Positions 9,581 through 19,105 of a stretch of DNA of 64,000 nucleotides are shown here, in pieces. Position numbers and translations under genes: made by a program. The stretch lies in the NCBI RefSeq assembly GCF_900453105.1, contig NZ_UGPW01000001.1, positions 1,798,001-1,862,000 of the forward strand. The letters run 5' to 3'. Position 1 is the stretch's first letter; every line of letters begins with the position of its first letter. A model generated the notes under the pieces. That model made no database searches and was not told where the DNA came from. It was given only the letters and a program-made list of their open reading frames with translations. Source of the DNA: Moraxella ovis. Lineage in GTDB: Bacteria; Pseudomonadota; Gammaproteobacteria; Pseudomonadales; Moraxellaceae.

Positions 9581-12139
9581 ATGAAATACAGTACGCTAAC
9601 ACTTGCCATCTTGGTTGCCATCACAAGCACCCAAAGCCATGCCGACAGCACTGACGATGATGGCACACCCACCGTACAGCTAGAAGCACTGCAAGCAACT
9701 GTCAGTAGCAACTTTCAATCAAGTTTGGCGTTTGGCGACAGCAAGAAGGCGAGCCATATCTTGGTTAAAAAAGAGGCACTCAAAACTCGCCCCACCACGC
9801 TTGGTGATGCCTTAGATGGCGAGCTGGGCATTCATTCTAATCAGTTTGGTGGCGGTGCGTCTGCCCCCATCATTCGTGGACAAGAAGGCAAACGCATCAC
9901 CATTTTGCAAAATAATGCTGATGTGATTGACATGGCACACCTATCGCCAGACCATGCGGTGATGGTAGATACCATACTGGCAAGACAGGTAGAAGTCGTG
10001 CGGGGCGTCAATACTCTACTGTATAAATCAGGCAATCATGCTGGCGTGGTCAATGTGATTGACCAAAAAATCCCCGCTCAACTGCCCACCAAAGCCATTG
10101 AGGGCGAGGCAGGGATTCGCTTTAACACGGGCAACGATGAAAAGTTGGTTACGGGCGGATTAACAGTGCAAACAGGGTCAAATCTTGTCTGGCACGTTGA
10201 AGGTCTGCACAAAGATGCCAAAGACTACAAAACACCTGCTTATATATTGCATGAATTTACCGACCTAGACCAACTCAACCGCTTTAGTAAAGCACCAGAC
10301 AGATTGGCAGGCTTACAAAAAGAATATGAGGCGTTTAAAAATGGCGTCAAATTGCATTGGCGAGATGAAAATTACTTCATTCGCTCCGAAGAAGGCTATC
10401 AAGCCTTAAAAGATGAATTCACCAAAGACATCACTGATGTTAAAAGCCAAACCGCCAAGCGACTGCCAGAGAGCTGGGCCAAATCAAAAGCAGGCAGTTT
10501 TGGGGTATCATGGGTCGGCAATAACGGTTATATCGGCATGGCAGTCAGCGAACGCAAAGACAAATATGGTCTGCCGGCACACAACCACCTGTATGAAGGC
10601 TGTGAAGTCATCTCCATTTTTGACAGCCTACCTGACCGCCCCTATTTGGCAAGATACCCACAGCTCATCGATGAAAGTGATGTCAACTACATCAACCCAC
10701 GCCCCAACTGCGTCAAAGAACACGTTCATGCCAATGGTCACAGTCATGGCTTGGTGCTTAAGCATGAAAAACTTGCCGAGCCTCATGTTGATTTGACCAC
10801 ACGCCGTTATGACGTGCGTGGTGAGTGGCACAATCCCATCGCAGGCATCAGTAAGGTGCGAGGCAATTTAGGCTATGTGGATTATCAGCACCAAGAAAAA
10901 GAGGCTCATGTCGTCAATACTTCCTTTAAAAACAAAGGCAAAGTCGCACGTCTGGAGCTGACACATGACATCACGCCACAACTAAAAGCTCTGTGGGGCA
11001 TCCAACATACCGAGCAAGACAACAGTGCATTATCTCCCCAAAATGACTGGCGAAAACAACAGCTTTTAACACAAAATCAGTTAAAAAACTCAAGCCTATT
11101 TGCCAGTGGGCGATATGATGTTGGTAAATTACAAGTGGAATTTGGTACACGCCTTGAAAAGCAAAAAGTAGCCATGGATTATGACCTTAACTATATTGAC
11201 CAAACCATGCGACTTCATAGCGTGGGTCTAAGAGATAAAGCACTAGAAGATGCCATCGCTTATGCCAAAGATGCCACCAATCCCCACAAAAAGACTGCCC
11301 ATTCTTATGCACTGGGCTTGCATTATGAGATTTTACCAACTTATACGCTGTCTTTTAATGTGGCTCGTCAAGAGCGTCTGCCCAATCCCCAAGAGCTATA
11401 TACACATGGTATGCACCTTGCGACAAACTCATTTGAAATCGGCAATCGCCATCTGACCAAAGAAAAGACCAACAACTATGAATTAAGCCTAAATCATCAA
11501 GGCGATAAGTTGGATTTTAAGCTATCAGGCTATCTGTATGATTTTGATAATTATATCTACCTACAAACCATCAATGAACATCTAGGCACTGCCAAAGTCA
11601 ATCATTATCGCCACCTACGCATCAATCGCTACGACCAAGCACCTGCCAAGTTTTACGGTTTTGAGGGCAGTATTGGCTATCAATTTACCCCCAAATATCA
11701 CGCGTCAGTCTTTGGCGATACCGTCAAGGGCAGACTGCATGATTTGCCTGACATTGTGACTGATTTTAAGGCATTTTGTTTTGGCCCTTGCCAACGTAAA
11801 ACCTACGGCCCTCAAGAAGACCGCTACACGCCACGCCTGCCACCCATGCGACTTGGCACTCGCCTAAAAGCCCATTTTGATGACCAATGGTCAGCAAATC
11901 TTGAATACATTCGCACCTTTGAGCAAGACAAAATCTCCAAATTTGAAAGTCCCACCCAAGGGCATGACATGCTCAATCTTGGCATTGATTATCATGGCTA
12001 TTTAGGCGGTCGTGATTATTCGGTCTTTATGCGAGCCAACAACCTGCTCAATGAACGTGTGTATGCTCACGAAACCTTTTTGCCATACATTCCACAGATG
12101 GGACGTCATTTTAGTCTAGGCGTTAATTTTAGATTTTAA
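9581..12139 (+). CDS. TonB-dependent outer-membrane receptor, ZnuD-like (zinc uptake)
   Basis: An 852-residue protein with a signal peptide (MKYSTLTLAILVAITSTQSHA, cut near residue 22), a plug domain (about residues 50-165, with APIIRGQEGKRI and VEVVRGVNTLLYKSGN) and a beta-barrel ending in aromatic NFRF. A His-rich extracellular loop near residue 385 (VHANGHSHGLVLKHE) and many other His/Cys-containing loops resemble the zinc receptor ZnuD of Neisseria and Moraxella. It probably imports zinc across the outer membrane using TonB. It stands alone with its own promoter and terminator, inserted between gatC and gatA. Zinc specificity is inferred from the His-rich loop. Confidence 0.85.
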   Translation: MKYSTLTLAILVAITSTQSHADSTDDDGTPTVQLEALQATVSSNFQSSLAFGDSKKASHILVKKEALKTRPTTLGDALDGELGIHSNQFGGGASAPIIRGQEGKRITILQNNADVIDMAHLSPDHAVMVDTILARQVEVVRGVNTLLYKSGNHAGVVNVIDQKIPAQLPTKAIEGEAGIRFNTGNDEKLVTGGLTVQTGSNLVWHVEGLHKDAKDYKTPAYILHEFTDLDQLNRFSKAPDRLAGLQKEYEAFKNGVKLHWRDENYFIRSEEGYQALKDEFTKDITDVKSQTAKRLPESWAKSKAGSFGVSWVGNNGYIGMAVSERKDKYGLPAHNHLYEGCEVISIFDSLPDRPYLARYPQLIDESDVNYINPRPNCVKEHVHANGHSHGLVLKHEKLAEPHVDLTTRRYDVRGEWHNPIAGISKVRGNLGYVDYQHQEKEAHVVNTSFKNKGKVARLELTHDITPQLKALWGIQHTEQDNSALSPQNDWRKQQLLTQNQLKNSSLFASGRYDVGKLQVEFGTRLEKQKVAMDYDLNYIDQTMRLHSVGLRDKALEDAIAYAKDATNPHKKTAHSYALGLHYEILPTYTLSFNVARQERLPNPQELYTHGMHLATNSFEIGNRHLTKEKTNNYELSLNHQGDKLDFKLSGYLYDFDNYIYLQTINEHLGTAKVNHYRHLRINRYDQAPAKFYGFEGSIGYQFTPKYHASVFGDTVKGRLHDLPDIVTDFKAFCFGPCQRKTYGPQEDRYTPRLPPMRLGTRLKAHFDDQWSANLEYIRTFEQDKISKFESPTQGHDMLNLGIDYHGYLGGRDYSVFMRANNLLNERVYAHETFLPYIPQMGRHFSLGVNFRF

Positions 12140-12150
12140 CCCCAAGCCCA

Positions 12151-12177
12151 AGCCCGCCCATTACGGTGGGCTTTTTT
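12151..12177 (+). terminator. Terminator after the TonB receptor gene
   Basis: Arms AGCCCGCC (12151-12158) and GGTGGGCT (12165-12172) pair over eight positions including one G-U, with a six-base loop and a run of six T. It ends the receptor transcript before gatA. Confidence 0.85.
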
Positions 12178-12266
12178 GGGGAAGTTTGGCACACCTCATC
12201 TGATTTTGGGCATTTTTATGATAGAATAATACCCATCTCAGTTAGACATTGATTTTAAGGGTATTT

Positions 12267-13745
12267 ATGACACAGTTTCACCACTTATCCGTCCATGAGC
12301 TTGTTGATGGGCTAAAAAACAAAACCTTCAGCAGTCGCGAATTGGTTCAGCATTTTATCAATCGCATTGACCGCCTAGATGGACAGATCAACAGTTTCAT
12401 CACCAAAGATTTTGACAACGCCCTATCTTTTGCCCAACAAGCAGACGAACTACGAGCAGGTGGCGATACTCGTCCCTTGCTGGGCGTACCGATGGCACAC
12501 AAAGACAACCTATGCACCCAAGGCGTGCTGACCACCGCAGGCTCAAAAATCCTATCCAATTTCGTCTCGCCCTATAACGCAACCGTGGTGGAAAACATCG
12601 CCAACGCTGGATTTATCAGCCTAGGTAAGCTCAACATGGACGAATTTGCCATGGGGTCAGACAACGAAAGCTCGTATTTTGGTCCAGTACACAACCCCTG
12701 GGACACCGCTCGCGTACCAGGTGGTTCATCAGGCGGATCTGCGGCAGCGGTCGCCAGTGGGTTCATTCCTGTGGCGACAGGCTCGGACACAGGTGGCTCT
12801 ATTCGCCAGCCAGCCAGCTTCTGTGGTATCACAGGCATCAAGCCTACCTATGGGTGTGTGTCTCGCTATGGCATGATTGCTTATGCGTCAAGCCTTGACC
12901 AAGCAGGCACTTTTGGCAAATCCGCCCTAGACTGTGCCTACCTGCTTTCCCCGATGACAGGACACGACCCCAAAGACGCAACATCCATCAACCGCCCCAC
13001 CGAAGATTATGTGGCGGACATTTTGGTGACAAAAACAGACGGCAAACCCCTAGCAGGCAAAAAAATCGGCGTGGCAAAGGCGTATTTTGGGGCAGGTCTT
13101 GATAGTGAAGTAGAAAAATCCATTCGCACCGCCCTAGCCAAATATGAAGAGCTGGGGGCTCAAATCGTGGAAGTGGACATCACCGACCCTGTCGTAACTC
13201 TTGCCACTTATTATCTGCTCGCCCCTGCCGAAGCCAGCTCAAACCTGTCTCGCTATGACGGTGTGCGCTTTGGTTATCGCTGCAAAGATCCAAAAGATCT
13301 GATCGATCTATATACGCGCAGCCGCTCTGAAGGCTTTGGTACTGAAGTTCAGCGCCGTATTATCATGGGAACGTATGCCCTATCGGCAGGGTATTTTGAC
13401 GCTTATTATACCAAAGCCCAAAAGGTTCGCCGTCTTATCGTGGACGACTTTAAAAAGGCGTTTGAAAAATGCGACATCATCGCAAGCCCTACTGCACCGA
13501 CCACCGCCTATAAGCTGGGTGAGAACTTAGACCCTGCCAGCATCTATCTTGGTGACGTATATACCATCGGCGTGAACTTGGCAGGTTTGCCCGCCCTATC
13601 GCACCCCGTAGGACAAGCGAACGGCTTGCCTGTAGGCTTGCAACTCATTGGCAAGCATTGGGCGGAAAGCGAACTATTAAAAACCGCTCATATTTATCAG
13701 GCGGATACCGAGTTTCATAAAGAGTTATCAAGCATTGCCAAATAA
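12267..13745 (+). CDS. gatA: Asp-tRNA(Asn)/Glu-tRNA(Gln) amidotransferase subunit A
   Basis: A 492-residue amidase-signature protein that releases ammonia from glutamine for GatB. The Ser-cisSer-Lys triad is visible as lysine in MAHKDN, the cis-serine and glycine/serine loop in [14 protein letters not shown], and the nucleophilic serine in [12 protein letters not shown]. The frame is open from a TTG at 12249, but the ATG at 12267 with AAGG six bases upstream fits the family start. It is separated from gatB by a toxin-antitoxin pair. Confidence 0.96.
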   Translation: MTQFHHLSVHELVDGLKNKTFSSRELVQHFINRIDRLDGQINSFITKDFDNALSFAQQADELRAGGDTRPLLGVPMAHKDNLCTQGVLTTAGSKILSNFVSPYNATVVENIANAGFISLGKLNMDEFAMGSDNESSYFGPVHNPWDTARVPGGSSGGSAAAVASGFIPVATGSDTGGSIRQPASFCGITGIKPTYGCVSRYGMIAYASSLDQAGTFGKSALDCAYLLSPMTGHDPKDATSINRPTEDYVADILVTKTDGKPLAGKKIGVAKAYFGAGLDSEVEKSIRTALAKYEELGAQIVEVDITDPVVTLATYYLLAPAEASSNLSRYDGVRFGYRCKDPKDLIDLYTRSRSEGFGTEVQRRIIMGTYALSAGYFDAYYTKAQKVRRLIVDDFKKAFEKCDIIASPTAPTTAYKLGENLDPASIYLGDVYTIGVNLAGLPALSHPVGQANGLPVGLQLIGKHWAESELLKTAHIYQADTEFHKELSSIAK

Positions 13746-13753
13746 TCAGATAA

Positions 13754-13785
13754 ATTAGCATAAGGCAAAACTGTCTTATGCTAAT
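13754..13785 (+). promoter_or_regulatory. Perfect 11-bp inverted repeat before the antitoxin (putative operator)
   Basis: Arms ATTAGCATAAG (13754-13764) and CTTATGCTAAT (13775-13785) are exact reverse complements around a ten-base spacer. They end just before the AAAGGAG ribosome site of the antitoxin. No T-run follows, so a terminator is unlikely. Type II antitoxins usually repress their own operons through such palindromes, so an operator is the favoured reading (inference). Confidence 0.55.
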
Positions 13786-13800
13786 GATAAAGGAGTAATC

Positions 13801-14037
13801 ATGCAAACTGTTACTTTACAATTTGATGATATTTATTATCAAAAGTTAATTAACCAAGTGGGCAAAGATAATTTGGCGGAGTTTTTTCAAAAAATTTCCG
13901 AGCCTTATTTTTTATTAAATAAAACAATGGATACGCCAATTTCGCCAAACAATCGCCCTTACCGTTTGGGTGCATTATCCCATATCAAAGTGCCTGATAA
14001 TTTTGATGACATTGAAATCACGGATTTTGATGTATGA
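13801..14037 (+). CDS. Putative type II antitoxin (VapB-like)
   Basis: A 78-residue acidic protein with a strong AAAGGAG ribosome site, overlapping the downstream PIN-domain gene by four bases (ATGA). The C-terminal part RPYRLGALSHIKVPDNFDDI resembles the toxin-binding tail of DUF2281/VapB-like antitoxins that end in a DFD-type motif. I do not see a clear classical DNA-binding motif at the N-terminus. The antitoxin call rests mainly on size, coupling and the neighbour. Confidence 0.7.
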   Translation: MQTVTLQFDDIYYQKLINQVGKDNLAEFFQKISEPYFLLNKTMDTPISPNNRPYRLGALSHIKVPDNFDDIEITDFDV

Positions 14038-14429
14038 GATATTTATTAGACACGCACATTTTATTATGGGCATTGCAAAATAGCCCCAAACTGAGCAAGC
14101 AAGCCAAAGACATTATTACCAATCCAAATAATGAATTATGGTTTAGCTCTGCCAGTATTTGGGAAGTTGCCATCAAACTTAGTAGCGGTAAAGTAAAAGA
14201 TGATGAATTGATTGGCCCTGATTTATTATATCAAACGCTTTTGCAAGAAAACTATCAAGAATTAACCATAAACGGTACGCACAGTAGTGAAGTTGGGCGT
14301 TTGCCATTTATCCATAAAGACCCTTTTGGTAGAATGCTCATCACCCAAGCCAAAACCGAACGGTTCATCCTAATGACGGCTGATGATAAAATCAAGCAAT
14401 ATGATGACGTAACCATTTTAATGATTTAA
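14034..14429 (+). CDS. PIN-domain toxin, VapC-like ribonuclease
   Basis: A 131-residue PIN protein starting MRYLLDTHILLWALQNSPKL. The metal-binding acidic residues are visible: aspartate in LLDTH, glutamate in SIWEVAIK, aspartate in HKDPFGRML and aspartates in LMTADDK. VapC-type toxins cleave tRNA or rRNA when the antitoxin is degraded. It overlaps the antitoxin by four bases and is followed after 15 bases by gatB, so gatB may depend on the toxin-antitoxin transcript. Confidence 0.88.
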   Translation: MRYLLDTHILLWALQNSPKLSKQAKDIITNPNNELWFSSASIWEVAIKLSSGKVKDDELIGPDLLYQTLLQENYQELTINGTHSSEVGRLPFIHKDPFGRMLITQAKTERFILMTADDKIKQYDDVTILMI

Positions 14430-14444
14430 ATCCAAGGAAACCCT

Positions 14445-15914
14445 ATGACCCAACAAGCCCCCCTAATTGACGGCTATGAAGTCGTGATTGGTATTGAAAT
14501 TCATTGCCAATTAAACACCGACAGCAAAATCTTTTCAAACGCCCCCACCGCCTTTGGGCAAGAGCCAAACACCCAAGCCACCATAGTGGATTTGGGCTTT
14601 CCAGGGGCGTTGCCTGTGCTAAATGAAGGCGTGATTGAGCGTGCCTTAAAATTTGGCATGGGTGTCAATGCCGAGCTTGGCACATACAACACCTTTGACC
14701 GCAAAAACTACTTCTACCCCGACCTACCCAAAGGCTATCAAATCACGCAAATGGCAAACCCCATTGTCGGACGTGGCTACATTGACATTCTTGTAAACGC
14801 AGGGCAAAAAGACGAATACACCAAACGTATCGGTATCACACGAGCCCACCTAGAAGAAGACGCTGGTAAATCAGTGCATGACGCTGTACCGCAGATGACA
14901 GGCGTGGATTTGAACCGTGCTGGTACGCCACTCATCGAAATCGTCTCTGAGCCTGATATGCGTTCGGTGGGCGAAGCGGTTGCTTACGTCAAGACCATTC
15001 ATGAGCTGGTTACTTGGCTTGGCATCTCGGACGCGATTATGGCAGAAGGTAGCTTCCGTGCGGACATCAACGTGTCTGTACACAAGCCAAACACGCCTTT
15101 TGGCACTCGCTGTGAACTCAAAAACCTAAACTCGTTCCGCTTTATTGAGCGAGCCATTAAATCCGAAATTGAACGGCAAATTGACGTCATCGAAGACGGC
15201 GGTAAAGTCGTGCAAGCCACACGCCTATACGACCCCGAAAAAGACGAAACCCGCGCCATGCGTACCAAAGAAGAAGCCAACGATTACCGCTACTTCCCCG
15301 ACCCCGACCTGTTGCCTGTTGTTATCTCTGATGAGACGCTTGCCAAAGTGCGTGCCGACATGCCAGAGCTACCGAGCGTGCGTAAAGAGCGATTTTCCAG
15401 TGAGTTTGGCTTGACCACTTATGATGCCAACGTGCTAAATGGTAGCCGTGAGCTGTCGGATTATTTCTTGCAAGTGGTTGAAATCATTGGCAAAAATAAC
15501 GCCAAAATCGGGGCAAACTGGGTCATGGGCGAGCTGTCAGGTTCACTCAATAAAAACGAGCTGACCATTGACAAATCACCAATCTCTGCCGAACGCTTGG
15601 CGGGTCTTATTGCTCGTATTTTGGATAATACCATTAGCGGTAAAATCGCCAAAGAAGTCTTTAATTATCTTTGGGAATCTGATAAAAGTGCCGATGAGAT
15701 TATCGCCGAGAAAGGCTTAAAACAAGAAACCGACACAGGGGCGATTGAAGCCATTATTAAAGAAGTGCTTGCCAATAATCAGGCTATGGTGGACGAATAT
15801 AAAGGCGGAAAAGAAAAAGCCTTTAATGGACTAGTCGGACAAGTCATGAAAGCAAGTCGTGGTAAAGCCAATCCAGCTCAGGTGAATGAATTGCTTAAAA
15901 AATTGATTGGTTAA
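14445..15914 (+). CDS. gatB: Asp-tRNA(Asn)/Glu-tRNA(Gln) amidotransferase subunit B
   Basis: A 489-residue protein with the GatB catalytic domain ([39 protein letters not shown]) and the C-terminal YqeY-like tRNA-binding domain. GatB activates and amidates misacylated Asp-tRNA(Asn) or Glu-tRNA(Gln). AAGGAA lies upstream of the ATG. gatA lies 0.7 kb upstream across the toxin-antitoxin pair; gatC is 5 kb upstream. Confidence 0.97.
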   Translation: MTQQAPLIDGYEVVIGIEIHCQLNTDSKIFSNAPTAFGQEPNTQATIVDLGFPGALPVLNEGVIERALKFGMGVNAELGTYNTFDRKNYFYPDLPKGYQITQMANPIVGRGYIDILVNAGQKDEYTKRIGITRAHLEEDAGKSVHDAVPQMTGVDLNRAGTPLIEIVSEPDMRSVGEAVAYVKTIHELVTWLGISDAIMAEGSFRADINVSVHKPNTPFGTRCELKNLNSFRFIERAIKSEIERQIDVIEDGGKVVQATRLYDPEKDETRAMRTKEEANDYRYFPDPDLLPVVISDETLAKVRADMPELPSVRKERFSSEFGLTTYDANVLNGSRELSDYFLQVVEIIGKNNAKIGANWVMGELSGSLNKNELTIDKSPISAERLAGLIARILDNTISGKIAKEVFNYLWESDKSADEIIAEKGLKQETDTGAIEAIIKEVLANNQAMVDEYKGGKEKAFNGLVGQVMKASRGKANPAQVNELLKKLIG

Positions 15915-15932
15915 AGTTAGGTAAACTTTTAT

Positions 15933-15965
15933 AAATGCCTTATCTTAAAATAAGGCATTTATTTC
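15933..15965 (+). terminator. Terminator after gatB
   Basis: Perfect 11-bp arms AAATGCCTTAT (15933-15943) and ATAAGGCATTT (15950-15960) around a six-base loop, with a short T-rich tail (ATTTCT). It separates gatB from the restriction-modification genes. Confidence 0.7.
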
Positions 15966-15985
15966 TATTAAATTTTGGATAAACA

Positions 15986-17908
15986 ATGGCAAAGAAAGAA
16001 AAATCTACCGACTTTTGGGTATATGATTTATTAAAAAATGCTGATATTGCAGATAATTTTGACGCACAAGGTAGTTCTATTTTAGAAATAGATACCGCCC
16101 TAAAAAGTGCATCAAAAGCCAAAACAGGCAAAGTCGGTATGCCTGAATTTGTCGGTGTGGTAAAAGATTTTTTGATTGTCATTGAAGACAAAAAAGATGT
16201 CGCTTTGCATCAAAAATACAACACACAAAAGATTGTTTGTCAAGAAATAGATAGTATCAAAAATTATGCAATAAATGGTGCAATACATTATGGCATTCAT
16301 TTAAGCCAAAACACTTCTTATAAAAAGATTATTGCCATTGGTGTATCTGGCGATGAAAAACGCCATCACATCACACCCGTTTTTATCAATGAGCGTGGTG
16401 AATATAAAGAATTAAACAATATTGAAACCTTTATTTCTTTTAATGAAAACAATATTGACGAATATTATATTAAAGAAATCCTAAAAGAAAAAACACCAGA
16501 AGAAAAAACCACCGCAGAAATTCTAAAAAACGCCAAAGACCTGCACGAAGATTTGCGGAATTATGGGAGCATTCAGGACAAAGACAAGCCTTTACTTGTC
16601 TCTGGGATTTTATTAGCTTTACGAGAAATGGAATACAAAAACTTCTCCATTGATGATTTGATTGGCGATGACATAACAACCGATGGCGAAAAAATCTATA
16701 CCGCCATTGAAAATCATCTAAAAAGAGTCAGAGTATCGCCAGAAGTCAAAAAAGACAAATTGCTTAATCAATTTTCGGTCATCAAAGACACCAAAATCAT
16801 CAATGAAATTAATGACAACTTAAAGAAAACACCCCTAAAACATTATACCGAATTTTTATACAGACACATTTATCAAAACATAAAATACACCCAATCCGCC
16901 GAAGATTATTTGGGGCGGTTTTATGGCGAGTTTATGTCATATTCTGGCGGTGATGGGCAAACGCTGGGCATTGTTTTGACACCCAAACACATTACCGAAA
17001 TCTTTTGCGAACTTGTCAATCTATCGCCCGATGATTGTATTCTTGACCCGTGTTGTGGCACGGCTGGATTTTTGATTGCAGGTATGCACCATATGCTCCA
17101 AAAAGCCACCAGCGATAAACAAAAAAACAACATTCGCAAAAATCAACTGCACGGCATTGAATTACAGCCGTATATGTTTACCATTGCCACCACCAATATG
17201 ATTTTGCGTGGCGATGGCAAAAGCAATTTAGACCAAGAAGATTTTCTAAAACAAAACCCTGCTAAATTACAATTAAAGGGATGTAATATTGGTATGATGA
17301 ATCCGCCCTATTCGCAAGGCTCAAAGCAAAATCCCAATCTGTATGAAATTGCCTTTACCGAGCATTTATTAAACAGCTTAACACCAGATGGCAAGGCGGT
17401 TGTTATTGTTCCACAGTCATCAATGACAGGCAAAACCAAAGAAGAACAAGCCATCAAAGCCAATATTCTAAAACATCATACCTTAGACGGTGTGATTACT
17501 TTAAATAAAAATACTTTTTATGGCGTGGGAACCAATCCGTGTATTGCCGTATTTACCGCAGGCATACCGCACGATAAAGAAAAACTGGTCAAATTTATTA
17601 ACTTTGAAGATGATGGCTTTGAAGTCCAAAAACACAAAGGCTTAATAGAAACCGAATCCGCCAAAGACAAAAAAGAGCATTTACTCAATGTATGGCGTGA
17701 TGAAATCACCGCTCCAACCAAGTTTTGTGTGGAGACCACCATTGAAGCTGACGATGAATGGCTACACTCATTTTATTATTTTAATGATGAAGTTCCCAGT
17801 GAAGCCGATTTTGAAAAAACGGTCGCCGATTATTTGACTTTTGAAGTGAATATGATTACGCACGGGCGTGGTTATTTGTTTGGGATTGGGGAAAATGATG
17901 ATGAATAA
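15986..17908 (+). CDS. BcgI-like type IIB restriction-modification A subunit (fused nuclease and N6-adenine methyltransferase)
   Basis: A 640-residue protein. The N-terminal region has a PD-(D/E)XK-like pattern: proline-glutamate at 53-54 and EDKK at 67-70, in the segment VVKDFLIVIEDKKD. The methyltransferase core follows, with AdoMet motif I DPCCGTAGF near residue 353 and the catalytic NPPYS near 439. Nuclease-methylase fusion, length near 640 and a separate specificity gene match the type IIB BcgI A subunit more than a type I HsdM, which lacks the nuclease. It would methylate, and cut on both sides of, a bipartite site together with subunit B. The gene is AT-rich compared with gatAB, which suggests transfer. 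Confidence 0.85.
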   Translation: MAKKEKSTDFWVYDLLKNADIADNFDAQGSSILEIDTALKSASKAKTGKVGMPEFVGVVKDFLIVIEDKKDVALHQKYNTQKIVCQEIDSIKNYAINGAIHYGIHLSQNTSYKKIIAIGVSGDEKRHHITPVFINERGEYKELNNIETFISFNENNIDEYYIKEILKEKTPEEKTTAEILKNAKDLHEDLRNYGSIQDKDKPLLVSGILLALREMEYKNFSIDDLIGDDITTDGEKIYTAIENHLKRVRVSPEVKKDKLLNQFSVIKDTKIINEINDNLKKTPLKHYTEFLYRHIYQNIKYTQSAEDYLGRFYGEFMSYSGGDGQTLGIVLTPKHITEIFCELVNLSPDDCILDPCCGTAGFLIAGMHHMLQKATSDKQKNNIRKNQLHGIELQPYMFTIATTNMILRGDGKSNLDQEDFLKQNPAKLQLKGCNIGMMNPPYSQGSKQNPNLYEIAFTEHLLNSLTPDGKAVVIVPQSSMTGKTKEEQAIKANILKHHTLDGVITLNKNTFYGVGTNPCIAVFTAGIPHDKEKLVKFINFEDDGFEVQKHKGLIETESAKDKKEHLLNVWRDEITAPTKFCVETTIEADDEWLHSFYYFNDEVPSEADFEKTVADYLTFEVNMITHGRGYLFGIGENDDE

Positions 17909-19079
17909 GTTAAAATTAACGGATAGGGAATGGAAAGGTTTTGCAATTGAGAAATTCTTTAATATCTATACAGGAAAAGATTTAATTCTATCAAAAATAG
18001 AGCAAGGTCATATACCAATAGTTAGCCATAGCGAAATCAATAATGGAATTCAAGCATTTAGTAAAAAAATGCAAAACTATATAATGTTTAATAGCAATAC
18101 AACTATTAGTCTTGCAGATAGGGGTACGTTTAAATCTTTTGTACAGCCAAGCAACTTTTATATAGGAACCCGTGTTAAAGCACTGGAAATCAAAATAAAA
18201 ATCTCCAAGAATACCTTGAAATTTATAACAACCTGTATAGATAGACAAAGCATTTTATTTTCTTATGGAAGAAATGCTTGTCAAAGATTAAATAAACTAA
18301 ATATATTACTCCCTGTTGACAATCAAGGAAATCCCGATTGGCAATTTATGGAAGATTATATTAAACAGATTGAAAAAGAAAAAATCAAGCAGTTAATTGG
18401 TTATTATCAAAATAAACTACTTGACAGCCAGCTAAAGAATGGTATAGGGGGTGGTAAAACCCTTAAAATTCAATGGGATATATTCAAAATTAGTGATTTC
18501 TTCAACTTTATGCGTGGCAATCAAAACAATATGGCAAAATGTGAAAAAGGCAATATTCCGCTAATTTCTGCTCGTAAAGTAGATAATGGCTATAAAGATT
18601 TTATAGCAAATAATGGCAAAAAACTATTTCCCAAGCATATTATCACCTTAAATAATGATGGCGATGGCGGTGTTGGGCTTGCCTATTATCAATCCACGCA
18701 AACAGCACTTGATACACACGTTACCGCCCTATTGCCAAAAATAAATTTAACAAAAAATGTAATGTTTTATATTTGTCTAATGATTTCTATCCAAAGGGAC
18801 AAATTTAGTCACGGATATTCTATCAACAATGAAAGATTATCTGTACAAAAAATTATGCTACCCATAGATAAAAACGGCAATCCAAACTGGCAATTTATGG
18901 AAGATTATATTAAACAGATAGAAAAAGATAAAATAGAGACTTTACTTTCTTATCTTAATCAATACAATACCTTAGCCGAGCCGAGCCGAGCCGAGCCGAG
19001 CCGAGCCGAGCCGAGCCGAGCCGAGCCGAGCCGAGCCGAGCCGAGCCGAGCCGAGCCGAGCCGAGCCGAGCCGAGATAG
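17901..19079 (+). CDS. BcgI-like / HsdS-type specificity subunit with two target-recognition domains, ending in a phase-variable repeat
   Basis: Reading from the ATG at 17901 (also ATGs at 17895 and 17898, overlapping the A-subunit stop) gives 392 residues. Two target-recognition modules are visible: residues 1-170 (LTDREWKGFAIEKFF to WQFMEDYIKQIEKEK) and about 190-350 (IQWDIFKISDFFNF to WQFMEDYIKQIEKDK). The near-identical GNPxWQFMEDYIKQIEK segments end each module. The frame then runs through 20 CCGAG units, giving a repeating AEPSR peptide, and stops at 19079. A third module follows out of frame at 19076-19570. With 19 or 22 units the frames join into a protein of 554 or 559 residues. Confidence 0.85.
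   Translation: MNKLKLTDREWKGFAIEKFFNIYTGKDLILSKIEQGHIPIVSHSEINNGIQAFSKKMQNYIMFNSNTTISLADRGTFKSFVQPSNFYIGTRVKALEIKIKISKNTLKFITTCIDRQSILFSYGRNACQRLNKLNILLPVDNQGNPDWQFMEDYIKQIEKEKIKQLIGYYQNKLLDSQLKNGIGGGKTLKIQWDIFKISDFFNFMRGNQNNMAKCEKGNIPLISARKVDNGYKDFIANNGKKLFPKHIITLNNDGDGGVGLAYYQSTQTALDTHVTALLPKINLTKNVMFYICLMISIQRDKFSHGYSINNERLSVQKIMLPIDKNGNPNWQFMEDYIKQIEKDKIETLLSYLNQYNTLAEPSRAEPSRAEPSRAEPSRAEPSRAEPSRAEPR
18976..19075 (+). repeat. Pentanucleotide tandem repeat (CCGAG) x 20
   Basis: One hundred bases made of exactly 20 perfect CCGAG units inside the specificity gene. A change of one unit shifts the frame, because 5 is not a multiple of 3. None of the three frames in the repeat contains a stop, and all encode the same cyclic peptide PSRAE. 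With 20 units the upstream frame ends at 19079; 21 would end it at 19095; 19 or 22 would join it to the third recognition domain. Long perfect repeats of this kind are typical phase-variation switches. Confidence 0.97.
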
Positions 19080-19105
19080 TATGGGCGAAATTTAAATTAA
19101 GTCAA

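Noticed and set aside
18976..19075. CCGAG repeats considered as a CRISPR-like or replication-origin iteron array
   Set aside because: The units are perfect, five bases long, without spacers, and lie inside an open reading frame, so a simple-sequence phase-variation tract is the better reading.
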